Shown: one piece after another, positions 55,195 to 64,000 of the stretch
Position numbering within the stretch: the stretch's first letter is position 1
Layout of the letters: every line of letters starts with the position of its first letter
Origin: Blastobasis lacticolella
Taxonomy: Eukaryota > Arthropoda > Insecta > Lepidoptera > Blastobasidae
Assembly (NCBI GenBank): GCA_905147135.1
Contig: LR990053.1
Coordinates: forward strand, 15,450,501 to 15,514,500
Direction of reading: 5' to 3'
Length of the DNA stretch: 64,000 nucleotides
Position numbers and translations under genes: made by a program
Notes under the pieces: model-generated
The model's database searches: none
What the model was told of the DNA's origin: nothing
The model's input: only the letters and a program-made list of their open reading frames with translations

Positions 55195-55886
55195 GTTTTA
55201 AAGAAGTCTTGTGGTAGCAAGTGCGCTATCATTTTGCCCTTTCTATTCTCGACAGTTTCTAGGAGGGTCCTCTTCTCATTACGGTTCCCAAAACCTCCCT
55301 TATTATCTTCACTTCAGGCCATCTTATTGAGAAATTTATAATATAGAAAAGTTATTGCTTGTGTTTCCTACTGGCAAATCTAGCTCGGTGTTCTGTAAGT
55401 ATCTAAGCTATTGAGTAAGCTGTTACAGAAAGAGTAGGTACTGTGGCTACCTCGAAATGAATTTCTTCGGCGTCGGCAGTATGTCGTGACTACTCGTGAC
55501 GTAGGTAAGGTAGCCCTAACTTAGCTAAGCTACCCTATGTTATAACTTACTACTTAATAACATGTTCGTTAGATACCTTATATTAATATAAGCGTGGATA
55601 ACTGTCATTGGCCTAGTGACAAAGTTCACAACAAAATGTAATCAACCTATTTTATGGCTGTTGTTATCCCTAATAAAATAAAATAAAATAAAACTTAGTC
55701 AACAATGGCCTCTTTTACCACCTACTGATTCCTTACCGATATCTTATCTGACAGATATGTGATGCCATACCACATCTTTCGTTTTGTACTAACAAGAGGG
55801 ACACAATCGACGATCTGCCAAATAAGATTATCTGAAACTTATCAGTAAGCTGTGAAACAGACCCATAGTCTTCTTCATGTACTTAC

Positions 55887-55985
55887 GTTGTTCTGCAGGT
55901 GCACATTGGCACCGTAAGCCAGCAAGTGCTCGGCGATGCCGCGACAACCCTGCGCGCACGCCATCTGAAGCGCTGTCACGCCATT
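55887..55985 (-). CDS. Ankyrin gene exon: one ankyrin repeat
   Basis: The minus-strand acceptor TTTATTTTGCATACAG (55986-56001) and consensus donor GTAAGT (55881-55886) bracket exactly 33 codons, phase 0. NGVTALQMACAQGCRGIAEH LLAYGANVHLQNN keeps the ankyrin pattern (G-x-T-A-L-x-x-A-C; I-A-E-H-L-L-A-Y-G-A-N-V). Q replaces the usual H after TAL. Directly continues repeat two of the 58204-58401 exon. Confidence 0.93.
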
Positions 55986-56109
55986 CTGTATGCAAAATAA
56001 ACAAAGGTTAGGTACTTTTTTTTATTATACGTACTGACAAACGAGCAGACAGCCCTGATGGTAAACAGTAACTAACGCCCATGACATTTACGATGCATTT
56101 TACAAGTCC

Positions 56110-56551
56110 GATCCTGCATGGAGTACTGCTGTCACCTCTGGGATGGATCAGCCAAATATCAACTGGCGGCTTTGGATTCGGTGGAAAAACGTGCAAAGAA
56201 GATAATTTGTGACCCGCAGATGATTGAAGCTAGGCTGCAGAGCCTAGACCATCGGCGTAGAGTTGCGCGTCTGTCGGTTTTCTACAGGTTACATTTCAGA
56301 GAGTGTGCGAAGAAGCTGCACGACCTCATTCCGCCGGCCCCTTTCCAGCTTATGTCGTGGATATTCCAGCTATCCGCACGAGCCGCTTTGGCTCGACTTT
56401 TATAATGCGTACGGCTAAGGAATGGAACGCGTTACCTGCGAGTGTGTTCGCTGATCAACATAATCTGGATGCCTTCAAGACTAGAGTTAATAGGCTGTTC
56501 CAAGACGGGCATGCTCCATCTTCGGCCGCATTGTCACTTACCAACAGGTAA
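56110..56551 (+). pseudogene. CR1/jockey-like LINE RT C-terminal fragment
   Basis: The + strand reads [60 protein letters not shown] and [18 protein letters not shown] deletion of about 35 nt then shifts the frame, and [19 protein letters not shown] and [20 protein letters not shown] follow to a stop at 56549-56551. This is the same family as 37425-39045, in the opposite orientation to the host gene. Confidence 0.85.
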
Positions 56552-57189
56552 GATGGTGGTGAAATGCCTGCCTTATATAATATAAAAAAAAATAGTTATG
56601 CAACAAAATTGCAAAACCACAGATGCGTTGAGATGAAGACGAAATGCCTCATATCATGCCTGGAATTGCGCTGGCTACCTTATCCTTCAAAGCGGAACAC
56701 AACAATGCAAGCATTGTTGCTTGGCTGCAGACATAAGACGGAGGTACTCACCCAGGCGGAATCCTCAGGCTTGACAGAGTCCTACCACCTTACTTTTTTA
56801 TTTTGATGGTAATATTGCTTATTGCCTACAGCTTAAAGGCTACACGTTTATCGCGAAAATTGTGGTTCCGGGAATGGGAACAGTGGAACGGGTCCGAAGA
56901 GTCACCGCCGAATTTTATGCAGACTGTCTCGAGCAAATGCGAAGATATGTCAAAAACCTATAAACTTTTCTGCAACCAAACAGTGTTTTCTATGTGAATT
57001 TCAACCGGGAAAATATTTTAACCTTATTTTCATCAATCGCGAAGCACTTAAAAGAAAGTATAGGTACCTTCTAATAAAGTGTTATAAAAATTTCATTAGC
57101 ATTGTTCATCAGTAATTTATTACTTTTAAAGCACATCCATTCTTTTTGCTCATTAAGAATTCCTTCAGTTTTTTACATTCATTGGGGAG

Positions 57190-57225
57190 TGGGATCTACC
57201 TATAGGTACCTATAGGTAGATCCCA
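57190..57225. repeat. 36-bp perfect palindrome
   Basis: TGGGATCTACCTATAGG, TA, CCTATAGGTAGATCCCA: a 17-bp arm on each side of TA, with no mismatch, followed by an oligo-T run. Confidence 0.95.
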
Positions 57226-57769
57226 TTTTTTTTATACATAGAGACGTTTACATCAAGTAATGAGCAGGGACTTTTGAAACATTAACCTATTGACGATATC
57301 TACACAGTAGCCATTTTATTTATAGCTGTTAACGCCAAATATTGTTATTATTCGGCACTCCATTGTCCTATTTCGATCATTTGTTCTATATTACCTACCT
57401 ATAGCTTATATATACCTATTAGCTTAATTTGAATCGCATGAGGTGAATTTTTGTCGTTGTAGAGAAAAGTTATAATGATATCATTTTCTTGTACGGAGAA
57501 AGAAAATTTCGGAACTTATTGTATGGGGTATTAAATGAAAGAGACTAAACTCTCATATTGGTGATGTCACAAGAGCCATTTTAAAAATATCGATATTTCG
57601 TTTTATTTTATTATGTTGTGTAGGTACAGTTCCTTGAGTATTGAGAATCTTTTACAAACAATAAATACATAGAAAATTAAAAATTCAGTTCAAAGGTACA
57701 CGACCGCGATGTGCATCGGGGTTCGCTCGGAAATTATTTACTTAAATGTATAACACATTATTTTAGAGG

Positions 57770-57860
57770 TCTCTTCGTGTTGCTGATGTCCATAGGCGGC
57801 GGTGACTACTTTCCTACAGGTAGCCCGCTTGCCTGTTTGTGTATCGTATAACATAAAAAA
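57770..57860 (-). repeat. LINE-tail-like repeat (inverted)
   Basis: The reverse complement gives TACACAAACAGGCAAGCGGG, CTACCTGTAGGAAAGTAGTC, ACCGCCGCCTATGGACATCA and GCAACACGAAGAGACCTCT, in the 43840-43960 series. Confidence 0.6.
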
Positions 57861-57933
57861 ATTACCTATATTAATTACAGCTAAACCACAGAAACTCTAC
57901 GAACAAACCGAAGCAAAAACCATCTTGATATGT

Positions 57934-58060
57934 GGCACAAAATAAAGAACGGCCCGCCCCAATGTGGCAACCAAATGGCAAAAGCAGAGAGGGATCATCT
58001 CTCCCCGTGACTGCGAGGCAAAGAGTACTACTAAGAATACAGAACCCAGCAAGAAGTTAA
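57934..58060 (+). repeat. Dispersed repeat, copy 1 (parts at 59318-59395, 62829-62860)
   Basis: CACAAAATAAAGAACGGCCC GCCCCAA (57936-57962) recurs exactly at 62829-62855. GAGGGATCATCTCTCCCCGT, GACTGCGAGG, AGAATACAGAACCCAGCAAG recurs at 59325-59395 with few changes. Family not recognised. Confidence 0.65.
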
Positions 58061-58203
58061 TGTTTGGCTTGTCCCAAGCGTTGCCTAGTTATTGGTTTAT
58101 CTCTTTGTCTCCGTACGAAAGTCAGGTTTTGGAAGGAATTGAAGCAGTCGCTGTAGCCGAAACCGGAAATCACGATCATCATACTATGTTCATAGCAACT
58201 CAC

Positions 58204-58401
58204 ATTATCCGTAGCATCCACTTGACATTCGGCCTCCAACAGCGCCTCCACAAGCTCCGTATGGCGGTGCACGGCCGCAATATGCAGCGGGGTCCGCCCG
58301 GAGATGTCTTGGGCCTCGCGGCTGGCTCCGCGGGTCACCAGCAGTATGGCCGTGGACCGGTGGCCCCCCTCGCAGGCACCGTGGAGCGCGGTTCTGCCCA
58401 C
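58204..58401 (-). CDS. Ankyrin gene exon: two ankyrin repeats
   Basis: The minus-strand acceptor ATCTCGATCCACCAG (58402-58416) and donor GTGAGT (58198-58203) bracket 66 codons, phase 0 on both sides. Repeat 1: VGRTALHGACEGGHRSTAIL LVTRGASREAQDI. Repeat 2: SGRTPLHIAAVHRHTELVEA LLEAECQVDATDN. Both match the ankyrin consensus (G-R-T-P/A-L-H-x-A; LL/LV at helix 2; A-x-D/E turn). Phase-0 entry with an ankyrin residue at position 1 implies at least one upstream repeat exon, which is not in the window's remaining 5.6 kb as far as I can see. Confidence 0.94.
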
Positions 58402-59317
58402 CTGGTGGATCGAGATGATCAGGTTGGATTACTTGGTTATTACTCGGGAGTGGGTCGGCTTTGCTGTTTATGTTTGGCTTTGGTCCTAAAATTTAGGAGA
58501 GTAGAATACGCTATTCCGTTGCAAGTGAAGTGGAACAATATGCCCCTATAGCACAGAATATATATAATTATCTATTCCTACGGGAAAAAGTTCTAACGTG
58601 AAATAGAATTTGTGGTATTAGAGAGATTTATTTCTGAAAATCACAACGCATTTTATATTTTTGCGAATTGATTTGCAGTTTCGAAGATTTGAAGTTTGAA
58701 TGGGGCAAGTTTAAATTTTCATTGCATAAGCATAGAGGCGACTGACGTAAGTTGTAAAATATCTCAGTAAAGACACTATCACCTGGCACCGGGTTTGCTG
58801 GGCGTGGTTTAGCGGTTCATGAGATAATGGTATGCCGAAGTACATTCGATTCTTATTTTCTTTCACAAAATATACCATGTCAAAAACGCTGCTGTCCATT
58901 TTTTTGGTTTACTATTTCCGTATACACGACACCACACGGCACAGTAGGACACCACACGGCACAGTAAAGAATAACAATACAAGTTTCGATCACACACTTT
59001 AAATTGAAGAAGTTGTTAAGTTAAAGGGAAAAGGGCGTAACGCTATTTACACAAAGTACCTGTAAGTAGTAGTAGTAGTCAAGTAGATAATATGTGCAAC
59101 ACATGTAACACACGCGGAGACGTTTTATACGGTCAGAAACGAAAAGTGCCAGACATAATCAGAAAGAACGAAGCCAGAACGCACAACGCCAGAACGCACA
59201 ACGCCAGACACGCACATAGCAAGATACTCACAAAACCAGAAAAATTACTAAAACGCATCTTTAGTAGTAAGTAGCTATCCGAAACGACAAGTGCTAAAAC
59301 TGAAACAGACGACGAAG

Positions 59318-59395
59318 CGCAGAGGGATCATTTCTCCCCGTGACTGCGAGGTTATTCAATGAGAACTACTAGGAATACAGAACGCAGCAAGAAAA
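59318..59395 (+). repeat. Dispersed repeat, copy 2 (with 57983-58060)
   Basis: GCAGAGGGATCATTTCTCCC, CGTGACTGCGAGG, then CTACTAGGAATACAGAACGC and AGCAAGAA. Same orientation as copy 1, 1.3 kb away. Confidence 0.7.
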
Positions 59396-59854
59396 TAATT
59401 GTTAGTGTGTCCCGCGCATAGTCTAGATAAAATCCACTCTATGGTATAGGTAAACTATAGGTAAACTATGAGAATAAACCCAAACACGTTTTTTCTATAA
59501 TTGACTCCACACAAATCCCAAATTGTGATTAAAATCCCGCTCAACCCAGTCAAAAGAGCTTGCTGAGCCAGCTCATTGATTACTTGAGAAAAATATTGAC
59601 CGTGAAAATATTGATTGAGCACAATTGTTTTGTGTGCCGTATAGGGTCGATAAGTTGGTCCCTGCCTAATAAAAATATGTAGTTTAAAATTAATAAAAAT
59701 GAAAAATTTTATTGCAAGTAAATTCTACTAACACCAATTTGGACAGAGAATATTTCAAGAGCATACAACTACAATGTAGTGACATAGTTCCACAATGTGG
59801 TGATTCCGCAATTCCCACATATTGGTCGAAAACTGGCTCATTGTTGCCTCAACT

Positions 59855-60275
59855 AAAAGCGATGTTTCGTTCTAAAGTACCAGGCTCACAGAACACGGCA
59901 AGGGTATTAGGAACTTCTTTCAATGCTTATCTTCGTTCAGCACGTAGTTCGACATTGCATTGTAGATGGCAGCACTAACAATAATGATGCATACGGCGTA
60001 GTGTAGATGGCAGCGCTTGCTGTGGTTCCAACTAAAAGCGATGTAGCGTTCTAAAGTACCAGGCTCACAGAACATGACAAAGGTATTAGAAACTTCTTTC
60101 AATGCATATCTTCATTCAGCACTTAGTTCGACATTGCATCGTAGTTGGCAGCACTAACAATAATGATGCATACAGCGTAGTCTAGATGGCAGCGCTTGCT
60201 GTGGTTCCAACTAAAAGCGATGTAGCGTTCTAAAGTACCAGGCTCACAGAACACGACAAGGGTATTAGTTCAGCA
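59855..60275 (+). repeat. Tandem repeat, 179-bp unit, ~2.3 copies
   Basis: Units start at 59855, 60034 and 60213 with AAAAGCGATGT..CGTTCTAA. Each continues AGTACCAGGCTCACAGAACA, TTCTTTCAATGC.TATCTTC, AGTTCGACATTGCAT.GTAG, TGGCAGCACTAACAATAATG and ATGGCAGCGCTTGCTGTGGT. Both complete periods are 179 bp. The third unit is cut after about 60 bp. The array ends just before the Harbinger-like element at 60304. Confidence 0.93.
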
Positions 60276-60303
60276 CATAGGTAACTACGTCTTACGTCTA
60301 TTA

Positions 60304-60922
60304 CCACATTTACACTCAGCCACTGCCACTGCTCATGTCGCTACCGGAAATATTTCCCTAAATACTTCTGCGGCAATAACGACGCGAGTGAGTGTTCACA
60401 CTCAGCCTTCATACTTCTTTACTGCTCAACTCGCAACAATGACTGACGTGGAGATTCTTAGTGCGACAGCATTATGTCTACTCAGTATAAATAATTATTT
60501 AAATGTATTAAAAAGAAATAAAAAACGCCGTCGTCAGAGAAGGTGGTGGATGAGGGAAATTCATCGCAATAGAACGACGTAAGTACTACTACAAATTATT
60601 TACGTGCAAAAATATTTGAATAGTATGAATGAATGAACTAATGAACATATTTATTGTTACAGAAGCAGTATAGACTTATTTTTTACACGCGTAGCACGTT
60701 CTTTCTCGGTCGCACTGCCGCGGCAAATGAGCGAGAATGTAAACAGTCACTCGCGCTCGCGCTGCCTGTCCTTTGACTTCCGCGCGAAAAACCGACAATC
60801 GAGGGAGTGTAGGGCAGTGGCAGCGGCATGGGCAGTGACAACGCGAGTAACCTATTTACATACTCGCGCTGCCCACTTCCCTGCTCACTTCCCTGCCCAA
60901 CAAGGCTGAGTGTAAATGTGCC
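60304..60922 (+). mobile_element. Deleted PIF/Harbinger-like transposon
   Basis: 619 bp with TIRs CACATTTACACTCAGCC (60305-60321) and GGCTGAGTGTAAATGTG (60904-60920), a perfect 17-bp pair. TTTACACT-type ends are typical of PIF/Harbinger. The left flank is TTA, but no matching TTA is seen on the right. The interior keeps a transposase first exon (60439-60578) and lacks the catalytic DDE region. Confidence 0.75.
60439..60582 (+). pseudogene. HARBI1-like transposase, first exon remnant
   Basis: ATG at 60439 opens MTDVEILSATALCLLSINNY, LNVLKRNKKRRRQRRWWMRE and IHRNRTT. The basic KKRRRQRRWWMR block is what HARBI1-type transposases of insects have near their N-terminus (RRWWVR-like). The codons run into GTAAGT at 60579, a good donor, so the frame's stop (TAA 60580) lies in the intron. 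No downstream exon with the catalytic DDE domain follows within the element. Confidence 0.6.
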
Positions 60923-61019
60923 ATTTCATAACTGTGTCACACGTGGTTTCACTGCGTAGGTATTCTACGCGCTGCACGCGAATCTTCGTGTAGATTTGTG
61001 TGTATTTGGGTGTTGGGTG

Positions 61020-61164
61020 TGTCTGTTCGCGATAAACTCAAAAACTACAGAATAGATTTTTTGAAGTTTTTACCAATGGACAGAGTGATTAATGTCATGA
61101 CGAAGGTTTGATGTAAAATTAGTTAAGGTTACTCTACTCGTGCGAAGCCGGAGCTGGTCGCTAT
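61020..61164 (+). mobile_element. Helitron-like repeat, decayed end
   Basis: GTTCGCGATAAACTCAAAAA, CTACAGAATAGATTTTTTGA, ACAGAGTGATTAATGTCATG and GTGCGAAGCCGGAGCTGGTC, ending CGCTAT. Same series as 39105-39236, but the terminal CTRR is mutated. Confidence 0.45.
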
Positions 61165-61715
61165 TTTTTTTATGTACTTTTATGGGTTAGATGTACTCGC
61201 TCTGAGCCTGAATTACCCAAAATGGGGTAAATACATGGGCGTAGGAAGGGGGGTGGCCGGGCGGGCCGTGCCCACTCCAGAATGGTCCGGTGCCCACCCC
61301 AAGATGTACCGTACATATGTACATAAAAAACTTCATACAAACATAATTTCAATTAAATACAACCCAAGAATCCCTCAGGGGCCAGGCCTCCCCTGGAAAA
61401 TAAAAAAAAAGACAGTCTACTTAATCGAGACTGAATATCACGTAGTCTCCCTTAAAACTTTAGATTTCACATCGGTTGGTGTTGATGCAATGCTTTTCTT
61501 GTTAGGAGTATTTTTTTTTCTTTTTATTATCAATTTTACACAACTTAAGCTTCGGTTCACTTATTTTAGTGCATTGGTTATTTGTTCTACATGAGCAACG
61601 CTAAGGCCAACGCAACGCACAGACGAGAAACGCAGGAGAATCTCAGCGTGCGACATAATGTCGAATTCGAGATAAATGTCGAGCGCGCGAGAATCGTCTA
61701 CGTCGCGAACATGGC

Positions 61716-61800
61716 GGGCAAAGTGGTCAGGGTAAATGCCACATTTCTCACGGAAACTACCAGGCCGACAGAAGGTAGTTGTAGGTCGATCGAAAAAATA
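61716..61800 (-). repeat. Short dispersed repeat (pair with 63290-63375)
   Basis: The reverse complement TTTTTTCGATCGACCTACAA, CTACCTTCTGTCGGCCTGGT, AGTTTCCGTGAGAAATG aligns with the reverse complement of 63290-63375 (TTTTTGGTTCGATCTCCTAC, TACGTTCTGTCAGCCTGGTA, TTTTCGTGACTTCTCGGATG). Confidence 0.55.
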
Positions 61801-61834
61801 ATCGTATTGATGCATAGCGCTTTTATAATTTGTA

Positions 61835-62030
61835 GAGGATAATATCGTGGATGTCCACGGTACGACGATAATACAGCGAAGTCAACTGTATTTGAATATA
61901 TGAAGACGCTTTTTTCCGACGTGAACGTTATAATAACGTGCACGTTTGACGCTACGATAAGCCAGCTTCCCTCTACAACCGACGCGATATTTTTGCGATG
62001 CAGTGCCTAGGTACAAGGGTAATGCATTAA
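61835..62030 (+). repeat. Dispersed element, copy 2 (with 51890-52235)
   Basis: GATAATATCGTGGATGTCCA, CGGTACGACGATAATACAG, TATATGAAGACGCTTTTTTC, GCGATATTTTTGCGATGCAG and TACAAGGGTAAT match 52049-52235 in order. The palindromic motif at 61846-61859 carries one change. A shorter relative with CGTGGACGTTCACG is at 32165-32178. Confidence 0.65.
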
Positions 62031-63289
62031 TAATGACCAAGGAGCTGGTCTGATAATGGAGTCGGAAGGTAGTCATAGGAACTAATGAATGCAATAAGAT
62101 AACTTTATCGTGTTTGGGCGCTTTGGAATGGTCTTGATGAGTAGGTAGTGTACCGCGCAATAAAAGCTTTATAGGATTTTTTTTTCATTTGAGATCTTAT
62201 TATAAATAAACGGGGTGCAGAGATTCGAGCGACATAAAAATTGTGTACTTTTACGCGGTGATTTCTCGGAAACTATAATTGATAGCCAAAAAGTGAAACC
62301 ACTGTCGTAAATTTCGTTCTGGTGTCTTTTCATGATGAAATCATTTTCATAATCATGCGTCATACAGGGAGCTTTTCCCACATGATTTAGGTTTTATGAA
62401 GAGGCCTCCTTTGGTGGGCGGGAAAGTGCCCTTTTGATTTTTCCGTTTACGGGAAATTTGCGCATGCGTAAAATAGCGCACACAACGTACAAATTATAGA
62501 AAAAGGAAAAAAATAAAATGTATTTTATTAAAACACGCACTAATTTCATTTAAAAGACATTTTACTACATAAATTGAATTTACTTACACCTCCTTAGCGA
62601 CGGTCCGAAATTAACCTAAATCAGCAATAAACGTCTTACAGAATACAATAGAATAAAAATTATAATATTTGGCACTCCATGCATACACATACAACTTATA
62701 AGTAACACAAAAAAGAAACTTATTGGAAAATAACAAAATATAAATTAAGATCGACGAATATTATTTCTAACTACGAACTAACTAATTAATAACTAAAGCC
62801 TTCAGAAATTAATATAATAAGCTTTAGCCACAAAATAAAGAACGGCCCGCCCCAAGTTAGTTTAGTTAGTACCTAACTTAGTTTTCTATTTTGTGCAGCC
62901 CAGTAAAAATCTGCCACCCCTGCCTAAATGACATAAGGGTGAAGTTGAAGGAACAATTTCAAAGGGTAATTGAATAGAATAGAATAGAAAAATAGAAAAA
63001 ACACCACAATCATAAAAAAACGACAAACACAGCACATTATCGTTAAGTATCTATATTAACAAACAAAAACGAAACAAATACAATGCATACGGGTGTGTTT
63101 TGGTGTATTTTGTGTGGGAAATCCCTTTCACCACGGGACCTTACTCATTCCTGTTAGATGAATGAGTAAATTCGGGTTCATTCGCTAATTCACATTGCAT
63201 CAAATCTATTTTCAACCTTGTTTATTTTTTAGTTAAAGTCTAAATTCGAAAAAAAGTGCCGAGGCCATGTTGGAGCAGATCTGCTCCTC

Positions 63290-63375
63290 CGCATCCGAGA
63301 AGTCACGAAAATACCAGGCTGACAGAACGTAGTAGGAGATCGAACCAAAAAGCTGCATTGGCTCGGGTTGGTTGG
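63290..63375 (-). repeat. Short dispersed repeat (pair with 61716-61800)
   Basis: Second copy of the unit at 61716. It overlaps a 73-codon minus-strand frame (63233-63454) whose middle reads LFGSISYYVLSAWYFRDFSD. Because the sequence recurs, I treat the frame as repeat-derived and not as an exon. Confidence 0.5.
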
Positions 63376-63386
63376 GGGTTGGGGGC

Positions 63387-63412
63387 CCCACACACACACA
63401 CACCCACACCCA
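63387..63412. repeat. CA-rich simple repeat
   Basis: CCCCACACACACACACACAC followed by CCACACCC; a (CA)n microsatellite with C interruptions. Confidence 0.9.
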
Positions 63413-64000
63413 CGTAGTATAGCACTTTGTTATACACTTAAAAGAGTAATGCACTATATTTCCTACTCCTATCTGTTACTTCTTAATTCAATTTGATGCG
63501 GGTTCCAAGACAGTATTAGCTTGTCCTCGGGCACAAAATAGAAAACTAACAGAAGGTCCACTCCCGTCATCTTCGAAAATTATTACCTAAACTTGCCGAT
63601 TCACTAGGGTTGCTACTGTATTTATTCTGAATTTTGAAAAGAGTATTTAAAAGTACGAATAGAATTTTAAAGATCGTTCGGCCCTTGCAAAGGACCAATA
63701 TCTAATCCTTGCCATAATGTAATCATAATTGCTTGCCAAGCTGTTCAGATTGTGTTCAAGTGTATTAGATTTCCCATACCAGCTTCAGACATTATGCCTT
63801 TAGTAGGCGTAATAATAATATACTGTTTAAGTACTTTTTAAAAATTCATCGACGTCTGATTATATCATCAGACCCTGAGAATAACCTTTCCCTGACCTGG
63901 GATTTGACCCACTTCCCGGTAATTAATTGAATTGAAAATTTCATACACATGTAATTTGATGAAAATGCAATATTATGGTATTAGTCAGTTGATCTGATGA

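Larger units (their letters stand above)
53659..55886. other. Ankyrin-gene intron (2.2 kb)
   Basis: Contains the LINE-tail repeat (53690-53810), the Helitron-like repeat (53930-54128) and MITE M2 copy 2 (54863-55194). 55203-55886 and 54129-54862 show nothing further. Confidence 0.65.
55986..58203. other. Ankyrin-gene intron (2.2 kb)
   Basis: Holds a LINE fragment (56110-56551), a 36-bp perfect palindrome (57190-57225), an inverted LINE-tail repeat (57770-57860) and the repeat block 57934-58060. A long + strand frame over 57964-58551 is only the antisense shadow of the 58204-58401 exon. Confidence 0.65.
26349..58401 (-). other. Ankyrin-repeat gene, 3' part (seven exons)
   Basis: Gene-level entry. 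Minus-strand exons 58204-58401, 55887-55985, 53560-53658, 40368-40502, 30090-30165, 27447-27518 and 26768-26889 join in one open frame. All seven acceptors are AG and all six donors GT, with consistent phases (0,0,0,0,1,1). The product has four canonical ankyrin repeats (33 residues each), a Ser/Gly/Pro linker and a short tail with several Cys. I do not recognise the orthologue. Ankyrin repeats are protein-binding scaffolds, and nothing here indicates an enzyme. No start codon is in view, so more repeats probably lie upstream, right of the window. Introns reach 10-13 kb through transposon accumulation. Confidence 0.85.
58402..64000. other. Upstream intron or flank of the ankyrin gene
   Basis: No convincing exon found on either strand. 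Contents: small tandem repeats at 58925-58968 (ACACCACACGGCACAGTA twice) and about 59171-59210 (CCAGAACGCACAACG), repeat copies (59318-59395, 61716-61800, 61835-62030, 63290-63375), a 179-bp tandem array, a deleted Harbinger element, a Helitron-like end and a CA-rich simple repeat. 62031-62828 and 63414-64000 show nothing I can assign. Confidence 0.55.

Noticed and set aside
57964..58551. 195-codon + strand open frame
   Set aside because: It is antisense to the ankyrin exon 58204-58401. The openness comes from the GC-rich exon on the other strand, and the upstream part is repeat sequence.
59855..60275. CRISPR-like array
   Set aside because: The units are 179-bp head-to-tail copies without unique spacers, in a eukaryotic genome; this is an ordinary tandem repeat.

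Overview
The window looks like nuclear DNA of a lepidopteran insect (moth or butterfly). Genes are split into short exons with GT-AG junctions by AT-rich introns. The introns are full of tRNA-derived SINEs, 5'-truncated LINEs, MITEs and Helitron-like ends, and the AT-rich spacer carries the TAGGTAC/TACCTAC motifs common in Lepidoptera. There are no bacterial-type operons. Most open frames in the window are chance frames or transposon debris.

Two protein-coding genes are present, and both continue off the window. They are convergent. On the + strand, 1419 to about 23400, is the 3' part of Hrb27C (hrp48, the DAZAP1-like hnRNP): second RRM, glycine/proline-rich linker, GWG-motif region and several alternative C-termini. 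RRM1 and the start codon lie left of the window. On the - strand, 58401 down to about 26340, is the 3' part of an ankyrin-repeat protein I cannot name. Seven exons join in one open frame, four ankyrin repeats are visible, and the C-terminus is a short Cys-containing tail. Its 5' exons lie right of the window.

Layout: 1-1418, intron with SINE/LINE pieces. 1419-9212, core exons of Hrb27C, including a decayed tandem copy of one intron/exon boundary (6977-7080). 9118-22096, a cascade of 3' exons. Three of them carry both a usable 5' splice site and a nearby in-frame stop followed by a poly(A) signal; the fourth is a plain last exon. 14758-19130, a long, transposon-poor 3' UTR with sharp GC islands. 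23412-26342, convergent intergenic spacer. 26343-58401, the ankyrin gene, whose 10 kb and 13 kb introns hold most of the mobile elements and an antisense tRNA-Cys(GCA) gene. 58402-64000, upstream intron or flank with a 179-bp tandem repeat, a deleted PIF/Harbinger element and other repeats.

The mobile-element record is detailed. It includes two copies of a MITE with perfect 8-bp target duplications, one inserted in a dead LINE that also holds a second LINE fragment. There is also a Harbinger-like element containing another repeat, a pogo/Tigger element with only the N-terminal DNA-binding part of its transposase, and a LINE RT frame broken at one codon. The most interesting candidate system is the splice-or-terminate cascade at the 3' end of Hrb27C. 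All calls come from reading the sequence; no database search or expression data was available.
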